DNA of 64,000 nucleotides from Heliopora coerulea (GCA_030142905.1 JASJOG010000180.1:194001-258000); one strand, 5' to 3'. Positions 12,336-22,758 are shown, numbered from the stretch's first letter. The notes: generated by a model not told the origin, from the letters alone. Made by a program: numbers and translations.

Positions 12336-12960
12336 CACTGGGGGTCAAAAAGAACTGTTCACTTGTGGTGCAGATAGTAACTTGGTTTCCAGCCGTTGGG
12401 ACCAGCCTCTTTCAGTCTTCGTCGGGTAGTGGAAGTAAAGAGACTGTCACCATGCTCAATCAGCATTTCTGCTTAATTTTTCGGTGGAGTCTTTGAGCGA
12501 TTTGGCTTGCTTTTCTCACCTTGATTCTGTCCTTTCTCTTCGTAGTTTTCCTTTTTTCGTCCAGGGATCTTTATATCTCTAACACTTCCAGTAAGTCTTG
12601 ACTTCAACATATTGCTGACACTTCTCTGGCTACAGTCCACTCGATCAGCAGTCTCCCGTTGTGAGTAACTTTCCATCCATTTTCAAGGCTGATCCTTGAT
12701 CTTAGACACATGACTTTGCATGTTGCTTCAAATTCTTGTTTTATCAACCATTAAAAGTGATCTCCTGAGGAACCAGGAATACATCTTCACTTCCCCATAA
12801 AAAATTGATTAAAATGCCTGGAGCTCTATCACAAATTGTGGGAGGAACGTTAAAATTATTTGAAATTGACTGTTTTGCCATAGGATTGAGCAAAAGCCAT
12901 TGCTGCAACCCTTTATTTCCCAAGAAATGGAGCTTGAGCAGTTCTTTTTGACCGCCAGTG
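12336..12960. mobile_element. Tc1/mariner-type non-autonomous element, copy in unit A
   Basis: Terminal inverted repeats (left CACTGGGGGTCAAAAAGAAC; right, in reverse complement, CACTGGCGGTCAAAAAGAAC) flanked by TA on both sides, the target of Tc1/mariner transposases. At 625 bp it is too short for a full element (about 1.3-1.6 kb). It holds only a transposase N-terminal remnant on the minus strand. The same insertion is in B (32115-32742). Unit C has an empty site around TA at 54214-54215. Confidence 0.85.
12473..12676 (-). pseudogene. Tc1-like transposase N-terminal fragment (helix-turn-helix)
   Basis: A 67-codon minus-strand frame containing SQRETADRVDCSQRSVSNML followed by LTGSVRDIKIPGRKK. 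This pattern (helix-turn-helix with a Cys-Ser-Gln recognition helix, then Thr-Gly-Ser and Gly-Arg) is typical of the DNA-binding part of Tc1 transposases. The DDE catalytic domain is absent. In the B copy (32270-32480) the frame is broken. It is a relic inside the 12336-12960 element. Confidence 0.7.
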
Positions 12961-13155
12961 TATATAACATGCAAAATATATGAGGTGAGACCTTACCAAC
13001 TTGTCCGTCTCACTTTACAATTCCTTCATTTGCTAAAAGTAAAATCACACTGACAACGGTCATTTTCTTTTTACTCTTGAAAATAGTTAAGAAAGATATT
13101 CCTACTGTGCAAGTTATGTGAACTAAATGCTGAGTAGAAATAATTGATTGAAGAA

Positions 13156-13351
13156 ATGGCCAACTATATCGAGTCCAATGTAGTAGTAAGACCACACCGA
13201 CAGTCTAAAAGACGTGGAAAGCAACCCGACAAGCTCTGCGTGAGGCTGTTTTTACTTGATCCGCAAGACGATGAAACGAGTGTCAAAGATACCTACTCTA
13301 GGAAGGAAGCCGAAAAATTGAGAGAAAAGGGCTATGGCCCTCCACCAACTG
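13156..13351 (+). CDS. LRR gene A exon 1
   Basis: ATG in the context GAAGAAATGGCC, which is identical in all three copies. Encodes MANYIESNVVVRPHRQSKRR and then VRLFLLDPQDD, ending in phase 1 at donor G|GTAAAG after GPPPT. Reading through the donor gives only five more residues before a stop, and that tail is the same in B and C. The 5' UTR and promoter were not identified. Confidence 0.75.
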
Positions 13352-16300
13352 GTAAAGCCTGTCTTTTGTGAAAGAGAGTGCAAAGAGAGAAAAAAAGAGG
13401 GAGCGAGAGGAAGGGAGTTGAAAGAGACTGTAAGAGATATAGATTGCCTGACTGATGGTATGATACACAAAGAAGAAGAGACAAAGAAAGAAACTTTCGT
13501 GTTTCAGAATCTTATTCAGGAACCATCTGTGTCGAGTTGTGAAAAATGCAATTCTTGGAGCTCCAGCTGAGAGTCGAACCCGCGATCTTGAGAATCTAGT
13601 TTATAAATGCAAAATAGTAACTGAAAATACCCGTCACTTCACCAGGCTGCAATTCATGTAGCCATCAACGGAGATCTCTGGCGTAGAGTTAGGCAACTTG
13701 TTGGAGTAACTTCGTATAATTGTTTTGCGCGGCAAATTTATGTTGTCCCTAAAGATAAAGAAAGGGCAATATCCCATTAAAGATGGTCACTATGGCGTTC
13801 ATTGCAAGGAACACAAAAGTGGGCAGCGAAACTGAGTTCTTTCATTATCAGCTAACGAGTCAGACTTGGTTGCTTGGCGTCCTGAAGTTCATAAATACAT
13901 TTTTTTTTGAGAGGGTGGAGTAAATCAAGTTATTGGCGTGCACAGAACGACACCCGGCGTATCTCCGGCGTGAGGTTCACTTCGAACGCACCCTGGTCAC
14001 TTCATCTGCTTTAGCACCATTATTAAATGACGAGGTTACTCATGACGATGTTCTATCTAACAGCCTTCGTAGCCCAGTTGGCAGTGCAATGCGCTAGTTT
14101 CGTAGAGTAAGAAGTTCGTTTCCCAGCAGGAGGTCGAAGTGTTTCATCTTTTTTTGCAGCTGGTCCAGATTGAGTCTTAAAATACCTCATTTGTAATAAA
14201 ATCGATATCAAGATCAGCATCTTGTTTCAATCCATATCTTGGATTTCTCAAGATGCTGATCTTCGGATTATGTTTTGTTTTATATTTTTTCAAATTGTCG
14301 GCTGGTATTGGTTTTTTTATACCTCATTCTGATACTCGAAAATTTCGTTCACCAACGACAGTTAAGCTGACAGCCTGAAACACATTCACCAGACACCCAG
14401 GTATTAAAATTCACTATGTGGAAAAACTTGAGCAAGTTTAGGTTTCCATGCAGACGCAATAGAAGTTGCGCTTCCTTAAAATGCATAAAGAAATCGCTGG
14501 TAACGTTGTATGTTGAATCACTCACTGGCTTATCATATTTCATACGTCTGTCTGTCTGTCTGACAAAGTAAAAATTAAATTATTGAAGATCTTAGATGGC
14601 GAGAAATGGCTCGAAATAGCCTCTCTTGCAAAGCGATTCTTTAGTATTTTTTTACGCTCAATGCGGCGATTAAAGCTTGAGATTAACCGATTAATTCTTT
14701 GATATTCTTAGAATTTCTCAAGAAGGACAACAAGGTTGAATTTTCCATTTCAATGACAACCGAAGAGTTTAAGAACAAACTTGTGGAAGTTTACCCAAAG
14801 CTTAAGGATAAAAAATTTCTGTTGATGAAAGCAAATGAAAGAAACTCTTTAGAGCGTTTGAACCTCGCACCTTCCCACTACAATGCAGAAGACATTTATC
14901 ACAGCAACCTCGGGCGAGGGAGACTCTACATTCGATGTGTGAATGAGTTGGAGGTGATGATTTCTACACTTTTTTTTTAACATAAGGTTAAAATTTTGTG
15001 ATTGGATGGTCATTTGTTTCATTCACTCCAAAATCAATCCAGATCAATTACTTAGAGGCCACAGTGGTCTTAGGTTTTGAGTGCATTCATTTTTCCGACG
15101 TATGTTGGTAATGTGAGAACTTGGAAATATCTTACATGATTGGTTGACGCTCGTTAAGCTCTAACCTCAGAAAAACGATTACTGAGCCCAGACGAAGAAC
15201 GAACCCACAGCCTTCTGATAACCGCTCAATGGGTAAAGCGTCTCACCGGTCATCAGAACGTTGCGGGTTCGATCCCTGTCTGGGGCTAAGAAATCGTTCT
15301 TCTGAGGATAAAACTTGACAAACGTTCATCTATCATCCATGATTCTTTTTTGTAATTAAAGGAATTTGAAGTCCTAAAAAAATAAGCTTTAATGTGCTCT
15401 CTATTACAACAATCTCCTGGAAATGTTTTTTCTTTTTTTTCCTGAAACTAACCGCTCAATTTCAAAACATTAAAGGCTAAAAACATACTCGACAAAAAAT
15501 CTTTTTCTCACAGAATTTTCAAACTGCAAATGGAGCTTCTCCACCGAAGAGAATACGAACTACGGTCACACCAGAAGATCCATCAAGTGTCAGCACTGCG
15601 CCAGTCTATCGAGGTATTCTACCAAAACCTGATTCACAATTAATCACTGGAGGTCATTCTGTTCCCCTTGCTGTACTAGGAAACTCAGCAACATCAGTCG
15701 GTAGTCCCATGGCTGCGAACAGCCATCTGCAAGAGCAAAGACCTACACTTAATGAAACAGAATTTCCTAGTCCTCCCATAGCATCTCTGTCGACTGGAAC
15801 ACCACAGTATACTCTAGGAATGCAGCGTTTGTTTCAAAACTACCCAAGTAGCAGCCATACAACAACACCATCACTTCCGAATTGTAAATCACAGAATACC
15901 AATTTGACCGAGGCTTCATTAACAAACTGCTTTGATCCACAACAACTAACAATTCAACAAAGAAGTGAGCAGCCAGCGTCCAGTATTACAAATTACCAGT
16001 TATCATCCACACCTGTAGCACCATACCTAAGTGAACCAACGACCTCTTTCAAACCATCAGTGAATGGTATTTCACAAATTGTGCTTTCAATGCCAAGTTC
16101 AACTGTAGACACACAGTGTACTGGAAGTATTGACTTGGAAAACGTTAGCGGTGTGCGAAATGCGACTTTTACTCCATTTACAATAGAACAGTCAGTTAAC
16201 TCACAGCAGCAAAGTATTGGACTGTTAAGTTCCGCAATTCCTGGATCATCAGCTCGTCGATATGAACTGCCCAGTAACACCACTTCGTCGTCACCTTCTA

Positions 16301-19300
16301 CAGTACATAACGCTCTACTTCAAACCAATGTGAACAGTGGTTCGCTGTTAAATACCTTAGCCGAAGCCACGGTGGAACGAGGTCCAATTAGTCAAGAAGA
16401 ACAATCGGCAAGTGATGGCTTTGATCTAGACGAGCCTGATTCAAATTTACAGGTAAGCAAGAGGCATCCAGACAGAGAACCTTTGAGAACCCTGAAAACC
16501 AAATTTTTCAATATTTTAGAGGACAAATAGATATTGCTATCAAAGATATTCAACTGGTAACCTCAGCCATTCCCTTAACATTTAATAGAAACAAAAACTC
16601 ATTTCGCCGTGTTTAGAAATCTAAAATGCTTCGGAAACAAGATTGCAAATTCAATCTGTCTTTGATACATTACTTTTGTCAAATGCAGTGGAGGTTTCAG
16701 ATAAATTGGTATGCTGAAAATGAGATAAGAAGATAACAGGATTAATGCGACGACAATCAGGAAATGTAATATGTAAGGAAGTCAATTTGTCTTTTTCCGC
16801 GCGAAATTGTTGACAATGATCTGGTTTATCACGCGTAAATTTTCATGAAGAATTTTAATGGTTGCATTGATTACGTTAGAAAATTTTATCCTGGGCTGAA
16901 ATTGACGTTGAATGACCTGGATCTAGTTACCTTATTCCCTGGTTCCTCAAACTTTATCGCTATATTTACAACGCCGTTTTTAAGGAATTTTCGCTGGGAG
17001 GCTAACGGAAAATTTTCGTGAAATATAGTAAACTAATTTTAGAATCATCCTCAGAGGTATACATGAAAAGAAATTTTTCATGACAAGCTGACGAACTTAA
17101 CTGAAAAAAAGTTGACTCGAGCGGGAGAATGTCAGATTATCATGGGAAATTCTTGTTCATGTATATCTCTGAGGATAATTCTGAAATAGAACCGAAAAAT
17201 TGCACATCCCCTCATGGATAAGGGTTAAGTTGTCGCGAGAATATCTCGTGCACTTAAGTTGGATAAAAACTCGTCTCCATTCCCTGTGGACTCGATAGCT
17301 CAACAGGTAGAGCAGTGGACTGGTATGCCGAAGGTGGGAGTTCAAATCCCGCTCGAGTCAACATTTTTCACTTGACTTCGGGAGTGTCAGATTATCATAA
17401 AAAAAATTCTGTTCATAGTAAACCAATATTGAAGCCTGCAGCAGTGAGTCAACCGAAGTGTTTTAGGAACAAGTCTAGGAATGGTGCACGAGCGTAAAAA
17501 CGTTTGATTTTCAGATTCTCTGAGATAGATTCTGGCGTATTTTCAACTTAAAATTTGCTGGAAAAATTCTCGTTAAAAACACTTTTATTACTGAAAAATC
17601 TAATCATTTTCACACCGTTAAATCAAGACAAAACTTTTTTTTTGTAAGTATCGGCAGGTAACCTTGACAATCGTCTCTCTTTGTTTTTAAAAAATAATAA
17701 AATGGCTAGGCTATGGTCATATCAAGCAGTTGACATCCCATTCCAAGCTATGATCAATCAATCACTTGTTATAGTATCAGCTATGGATTGACCAGGCGGA
17801 AAACGTAATCTCAAAAGGAATATCAAAGCCCAGCAAAATATCTTTACGAAAGCCATCGAGTCGGACACAGAAGTAAATAGTAATATTTAATAAAGTTCTA
17901 ACGTTTCGTTGTATTAATCACAACATCATCAGAGAATAATTTACATACTGCCTAAAGCCTAAGTATATATAGTTACAAGGTGTAATAATATTCAAGCATT
18001 AACCAATCAGAGGACGTACTAAAAATAAAAGTTACAGGTATAAGAACACAAACAACATGGAATAGTAAAGAAAAAATTATAAAAGGAAAAATTATAAAAG
18101 GAAAAGTGGTGCTGAGCCAATATTGGCATTTAGAGAGGGTTTAAGATTTCGAATGAGTAGACTTTCTCGTAAGAGAAGTTCGGACTCAAAAGGGCAGGAA
18201 GAAAGGATTTTAAAGTCATCAAAGGAGACTGGGTGACCCGTGTCACGGTGGTGTGAAAGAATACTTGTGAGGGGAGGGTTAGTGCGCTTTTTACCTGTGA
18301 GAGGTGAGATTCCCATATGGTCAGATACGTGTGTATGGAGGTGCCGGATGGTTTCTCCGACATACGAGGCTCCGCAGCTTCGACACGTAAAATTATAAAC
18401 TACATGCGATCTTAAGCGTAGAGGAATCTTATCTTTAAAAGAGAAGAAATGTAAAAGTCTAAGCGACGGGTGAGCAACACACTTGATGTTGATCTGAGGA
18501 AAAGCAGATGAGAAAAGTTTTTTAATCTGAGTTCGGATATGAGAGAAATGTTGCCCAGTAAATGGTAAAGAGAGGTAAACAACACGTTTGGGAGCCGTAA
18601 GCATTTTAGTAGATTTGGAGAAGACTTTGTCTAGAAAGGAGGCGATACATCTGTCAAGAAGTTTTACCGGATAACCATATACTTAGGTTACTTACATATA
18701 CTTAGGCTTTAGGCAGTATGTAAATTATTCTCTGATGATGTTGTGATTAATACAACGAAACTTGTTATAGTACATCAATTTACTGCTTTTTTTCTCTTGT
18801 AAATATGGAAAAAGGTAAAGGCAAATTTTTTTCGGGGACAGTAATATGGTGACTGGGGGAAATTTGCTCCCCCCCGGAAGATATACTTTTCAAAATAGAT
18901 TCTATATATTTATCAATATCTTGTGCTCCCTTACCAACTGTTATTTCTGAAATCGCACTGTACAGAGTTGTGAACCTAACAAAAGTAAACTGTATAAGAC
19001 CTACCAACTTCTTTTTCAGGAAAACTTGGGCACCACATGTAGAAGACCAGATGACTGTAAGTAGAAATTCTTGGAAGCCTTACGTCATACACACTACCTC
19101 ATATAATATCTGAGTAAAAAGTTTGTGTGGAAAAACTGGAAACATTTCTTGAGTTCTCGTAATTGTTGCTACAAGATATCTTTCATTTGTTTTGTCTCTA
19201 GTTGATCTCGATGCATTCGTTGAGGATTGCAGAAAGTCTGGACGCTTGGAGATATCTCCAAATGTTTTAAAAAATAGCAGCCTCTTGCAACATTTTCAAG

Positions 19301-22300
19301 TGTCCAACATTACATTTTATTCGATCACGGTTCACAGGCTCTGTAAGATGGATGATGTACTTAAACGATTTCCTCCTCCCTCGACGTTAAAGGTCTTAAA
19401 TATCAAAGAAAACTGCCTAGACGATAATGACATAAGAAGCATGGTTGATCATGTTTTTTTAAAGTTGAATAACTTAGAAGAACTAGATTTATCCAACACT
19501 TCATTCCTAAGCAGTAAACGTTTTATGTTTATTCCTGCGTTAGTCAACTGTAGAGGCCTTAAACGCTTGTGTTTGTGTAATAATTATTTAGGGAAGCAAG
19601 ATGCAGCGTTTTTACATGCAGTATTACCATCAATCACTAGTCTTGAAATCTTAAACTTGTCTGAAAATTACCTCTCGGACGAAGACGTGAGAAAGATACT
19701 TTCTTCTCTAGTTCAGTTAGAGCACCTGAAAGTCTTAGACCTATCAAGCAACGCTTTGTGTGAAACTAACGCAGCAATTAATAGCCTGAAGTTCCTTAAG
19801 TCGATAGAGAAACTTGACCTTTCGTTCAATTATACAGGCAACGCTTCACTTGATGTACAGAACATTGACCAATTAACGTTTCTTTCGAACTTGAAGGTTC
19901 TTTCTTTGTCATCAAATACCATGATTCAGGAAAACTTCAGCTGTTTCGGTGTACTTTTTTCCCTATGCACATCTCTTGAAGAACTAACACTTGACTCTAA
20001 TCACATTGGTAACTCCATATGGGCGTTATGTTCATTAGCTAGGGCAGCTAACAGTTTAAAGAAACTTAGCTTAGCTAACACTGGAATTGATGAAGCAGCA
20101 ACTGAAGGCTTGTGTTGTTTGTTGAAGAAGTTAGGGCGACTTGAAGTGCTGAATTTAAGCTCCAACAATTTATTGAGCAAAGATTTACAACATTTAAAGC
20201 CTTCTTTATCAAATTTAACTCATTTAAAAGTGCTTGACGTTAGTGATAATCGAAGATGTTTGTTAATTTCATCTGTACTAGAACATGTTTTACCTTTCCT
20301 GAAGTCATTAGAAGAGTTAAATTTGAGGAATACTGGCTTAGATGATGATGGACTGAGGACAGCCTCTCCAGCAATTGCTTCGTTATTATGTCTAAAACGG
20401 CTGGACTTAAGTAACAACATGATTGGTTGCAAAGGTGCCGACGCACTTGCTGAAGCGCTTTCAAAGCTCTTGTACCTGGAAAAACTGGATATGAGTAGAA
20501 CTGGCATACGTGAAGACGCAATGAGCACTGTGGTTCACGCAGTTAATTCATCAAAGTTTTTAAAGTCACTTAGTTTACGTAGCAATAAGATAGGATCTAT
20601 CGGTGTAACAGCTTTGGAAAATACCGTGATCTCACTGCAATTATTAGAGGAGCTGAATTTAAGAGGGTCTGGCCTTGATGACAGTGCGACGAAAACACTC
20701 TTTCGTAGATGCAGTTCGTTAAAGAATTTAAAGAAACTGACCCTTGGTAAAAATAAAATGGACACGAGCGGAGCATCGGCCCTTGCTCGCACCCTTCAAT
20801 CAACGCGTTTGTTGGAAGAACTGGATTTGAAGAGTTGTTTTCTAAACAATGAATGTCTTGAAGTCGTTTTTCGTTCTTTCTTGTCTCTAAGTTGCTTGAA
20901 AAAGCTTAACCTTAGCCATATTAAGATAATTCCTCCTGGTGCAGCGTATTTAGCTAGCGTGTTACCATCACTACAGTCACTGGAAGATCTACGCCTTTGC
21001 AACACACGTATTGACTCAGATACTTTTCAAACACTGTGTTCTGGAGTGGGCTCATTAAAGTATTTAAAGAAACTTAATCTTGGTCGCAATAAGATAGGTT
21101 CAGCTGGCGCTGCAGCTTTAGCTAACGTATTACCATCACTCCAGTTGTTGGAAAAACTAGGATTGTACGGCAATGATCTTGATGAAGATAGTGCTCAAAC
21201 ACTGTGCACTGCAATGGGCTCATTAAAGTATTTGAAGAAACTTGATCTTGGTGTCAATAAAATAGGTCCAACTGGAGCCGGAGCCTTAGCTAGCGTATTA
21301 CCATCACTTCAGTTTTTGGAAGAACTAAAATTGTGGATGGCCTATCTTGATGAAGATAGTGCTCAAACACTGTGCGCTGCAATGGGTTCATTAAAGAATT
21401 TAAAGAAACTTAATCTTGGTCGCAATATGATAGGTTCAACTGGCGCTGCAGCTTTAGCTAACGTATTACCATCACTTCAGTTGTTGGAAGAAATAGAATT
21501 GGCGGAGAGCGTTTTAGATGAAGATAATCCTCAAACACTGTGTGCTGCAATGGGCTCATTAAAGTATTTAAAGAAACTTGATCTTAGTGACAATGAGATA
21601 GGTTCAACTGGAACTGCAGCTTTAGCTAGCGTACTACCATTACTTCAGTTTTTGGAAGAACTAAATTTGTCATGCACCCGTCTAGATGAAGATAGTGCTC
21701 AAACACTGTGTGCTGCATTAGGCTCATTAAAGTATTTAAAGAAACTTGATCTTGGTGGCAATGAAATAAGTTCAACTGGCGCTGCAGCTTTAGCTAGAGT
21801 ATTACCATCACTTCAGTTGTTGGAAGAACTACAATTGGAAGAGATTGATCTTGGTGAAGATAGTGCTCAAACACTGTGTGCTGCAATAGGTTCATTAAAG
21901 TATTTTAAGAAACTTGATCTTAGTGGCAATAAGATAGGTCCAACTGGAGCTGCAGCTTTAGCTGGCGTATTACCATCACTTCAGTTGTTGGAAGAACTAC
22001 GATTGGAAGAGATTGATCTTGATGAAGATAGTGCTCAAACACTATGTGCTGCAATGGGTTCATTAAAGTATTTAAAGAAACTTGATCTCAGTTACAATAA
22101 AATAGGTCCAACTGGAGCTGCAGCCTTAGCTAGCGTATTACCATCACTTCAGTTGTTAGAAAATCTATGTTTGTGCGACACTAGTCTTGATGAAGATAGT
22201 GCTCAAACACTGTATGCTGCAATGGGTTCGTTAAAGTATTTAAAGAAACTGTATCTTAGTATGAATAAGATAGGTTCAACTGGCGCTGCAGCTTTGGCTA

Positions 22301-22758
22301 ACGTATTACCATCACTTCAGTTGTTAAAAAATCTATATTTGCGCGGCATTGGTTTTGATGAAGATAGTGCTCAAACACTGTGTGCTGCATTGGGCTCATT
22401 AAAGTATTTAAAGAAAGTTCATCTTAGTAACAATAAGATAGGTTCAACTGGCGCTGCAGCTTTAGCTAGCGTACTACCATTACTTCAGTTTTTGGAAGAA
22501 CTAAATTTGTCATGCACCCGTCTAGATGAAGATAGTGCTCAAACACTGTGTGCTGCAATGGGCTCATTAAAGTATTTAAAGAAACTTGATCTTGATGACA
22601 ATGAGATAGGTTCAACTGGCGCTGCAGCTTTAGCTAGCGTATTACCATCACTACGGATGTTGGGATGGTTAGATTTACGGGATTGTGGTCTAAACCCAAC
22701 CGACAAAGAAAGTCTTAATTCAAAAGTCGACTCCATGATCACGTCCATTTCGTTTTGA
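13156..22758 (+). CDS. LRR gene A: five-exon giant LRR protein with N-terminal module
   Basis: Exons 13156-13351, 14712-14953, 15514-16452, 19020-19056 and 19202-22758 join in frame (phases 1, 0, 0, 1) to 1656 codons plus stop; every intron is GT-AG. The order is a ~145-residue charged N-terminal module (exons 1-2), a ~313-residue Ser/Thr/Gln-rich linker (exon 3, with a basic PPKRIRTT motif that could be a nuclear signal), and about 40 ribonuclease-inhibitor-type LRRs of 28 aa. No signal peptide, transmembrane segment, NACHT, TIR or kinase is seen, so a cytosolic or nuclear protein is inferred. LRR solenoids of this type bind proteins, so a recognition or adaptor role is plausible but unproven. 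An in-frame TAA lies 15 nt before the ATG. Intron 3 carries an antisense Penelope insertion. Five-exon conservation in three paralogues is the main support. Confidence 0.85.
14063..14132 (+). pseudogene. Degenerate tRNA-like relic in intron 1 (A)
   Basis: GCCTTCGTAGCCCAGTTGG resembles a tRNA 5' half with an A-box, and a TTCGTA loop could hold a CGT anticodon. The T arm (AGTTCGTTTCC) is a poor B-box and the acceptor stem does not close. Counterparts lie at 33836-33906 and 55296-55367, so it predates the duplications. Confidence 0.35.
14192..14328. mobile_element. Short hairpin insertion with 10-bp target duplication, A only
   Basis: ATACCTCATT occurs at 14182-14191 and again at 14319-14328; B has one copy at this place. 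The insert carries a perfect 15-bp inverted repeat (AAGATCAGCATCTTG at 14210-14224 with its complement at 14249-14263). There is no coding capacity. It is probably a tiny MITE. Confidence 0.65.
14712..14953 (+). CDS. LRR gene A exon 2
   Basis: 242 nt, entering in phase 1 after TTCTTAG and leaving in phase 0 at GAG|GTGATG. Encodes FLKKDNKVEFSISM, TTEEFKNKLVEVYPKLK, LERLNLAPSHYNAED and GRGRLYIRC. The alternating strand/helix pattern with the final RLYIR strand resembles a beta-grasp (ubiquitin- or PB1-like) fold; this is an impression, not a database match. The length is 242 nt in all three copies. Confidence 0.8.
15125..15345. repeat. Fold-back tRNA-derived SINE in intron 2 (A)
   Basis: The sequence around TTGCGGGTTCGATCCCTG (B-box, plus strand) and TCTGGGGCT is repeated in inverse orientation just upstream (AGCCCAGACGAAGAACGAAC), giving arms of about 60 bp around a tRNA A-box-like centre (GCTCAATGGGTAAAGCG). 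The same structure is at B 34740-34980 and C 56705-56945. Confidence 0.7.
15514..16452 (+). CDS. LRR gene A exon 3 (Ser/Thr/Gln-rich linker)
   Basis: 939 nt, phase 0 to 0, from acceptor CTCACAG to strong donor CAG|GTAAGC. It starts NFQTANGASPPKRIRTTVTP and is very rich in Ser, Thr, Asn, Gln and Pro, so probably disordered. It ends in an acidic patch (QEEQSASDGFDLDEPDSNLQ). The corresponding exon is 501 nt in B and 1086 nt in C. Read-through past the donor stays open for 25 more codons to a TAG at 16528-16530. Confidence 0.8.
17040..17190. repeat. Fold-back repeat in intron 3 (A)
   Basis: AGAATCATCCTCAGAGGTAT at the left is matched in reverse complement near 17165-17187 (ATATCTCTGAGGATAATTCT), with further matching inside. 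The same is seen in B at 36240-36390 and C at 58790-58940. It belongs with the tRNA-like head just downstream. Confidence 0.6.
17289..17360 (+). pseudogene. tRNA-like head of a SINE, 72 nt (A intron 3)
   Basis: A perfect 7-bp acceptor stem (GACTCGA with TCGAGTC), a perfect D stem (GCTC/GAGC) and B-box GAGTTCAAATCCC. The anticodon stem is mismatched; the loop would present GGT. Because it recurs with a SINE-like body at 36498-36569, 59045-59116 and partly at 46250-46322, it is read as a tRNA-derived relic rather than a working tRNA gene. Confidence 0.55.
17903..17932 (-). ncRNA. Hammerhead ribozyme core, 3' end of Penelope element
   Basis: On the minus strand: CTGATGA, a stem-loop pairing TGTTGT with ACAACG, then GAAAC. 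These are the invariant parts of the hammerhead catalytic core. Penelope-like elements are known to carry minimal hammerhead motifs in their terminal repeats. Stems I and III and the cleavage site were not resolved. Confidence 0.7.
18092..18604 (-). pseudogene. Penelope-like element C-terminal GIY-YIG endonuclease
   Basis: 170 codons. The block VVYNFTCRSCGASYVGETIR is the zinc-knuckle plus GIY-YIG-type catalytic region (here VY...SYVG), followed by SILSHHRDTGH, FDDFKILSSC and ESLLIRNLKPSLNANI. This order is typical of the C-terminus of Penelope-like reverse transcriptases, where it nicks target DNA. The reverse transcriptase domain that should precede it is lost to truncation, so this cannot be autonomous. 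Confidence 0.85.
18732..18761 (+). ncRNA. Hammerhead ribozyme core, inverted copy at other end of Penelope element
   Basis: CTGATGA at 18732-18738, a stem-loop to 18756, then GAAAC at 18757-18761. It is the exact inverse of the core at 17903-17932. On this strand it would be transcribed with the host gene's intron 3. Confidence 0.65.
19020..19056 (+). CDS. LRR gene A exon 4 (37-nt microexon)
   Basis: From acceptor CTTTTTCAG to donor GTAAGT. Encodes ENLGTTCRRPDD plus one base, converting the phase 0 end of exon 3 to the phase 1 start of exon 5. Without it the LRR exon would be out of frame. Length and splice sites are conserved in B and C. Confidence 0.8.
19202..22758 (+). CDS. LRR gene A exon 5 (all LRRs)
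   Basis: Enters at TCTCTAG|TTGATCTCGATG in phase 1. The ~617 residues to 21054 hold about 21 diverged LRRs with the LxxLxLxxNxI pattern (for example LKRLDLSNNMIG, LEELNLRGSGLDD). Then come ten 56-residue double-LRR modules (21055-22734) of the form LKYLKKLDLSxNKIGSTGAA then ALASVLPSLQLLEELxLxxx and LDEDSAQTLCAAMGS. It ends with a diverged cap (RMLGWLDLRDCGLNPTDKES) and TGA at the same place as in B and C. 1184 residues come from this exon. Confidence 0.92.

Larger units (their letters stand above)
17777..18760 (-). mobile_element. Penelope-like retroelement, 5'-truncated, in intron 3 of gene A
   Basis: Flanked by an exact 12-bp duplication, CTTGTTATAGTA (17765-17776 and 18761-18772), with B and C empty at this place. 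It carries a GIY-YIG endonuclease frame on the minus strand. The two ends are inverted copies of each other over about 66 bp (17903-17970 against 18690-18761), a known Penelope arrangement. Both ends contain a hammerhead-ribozyme core. The reverse transcriptase is missing. It sits antisense to the host gene. Confidence 0.85.

Noticed and set aside
13560..13660. tRNA-like B-box on the minus strand (GGGTTCGACTCTCAGCTGG)
   Set aside because: The partner stems are too far apart (A-box not found at the right spacing); recorded only as a possible SINE trace in intron 1, also at about 33325.
17289..17360. Functional tRNA gene
   Set aside because: Acceptor and D stems pair, but the anticodon stem does not. 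The unit recurs with a SINE body at four places, some with broken stems.
19192..19201. Start of the LRR protein at TTG 19192
   Set aside because: There is no ATG, and TCTCTAG at 19195-19201 is a 3' splice acceptor conserved in all copies. The frame continues from exon 4.
20220..21005. Open frames of 61-175 codons on the minus strand inside the LRR exons (also 38429-39214, 60725-61527)
   Set aside because: They are antisense shadows of repetitive LRR coding sequence, recurring in each copy only because the sense strand is conserved.
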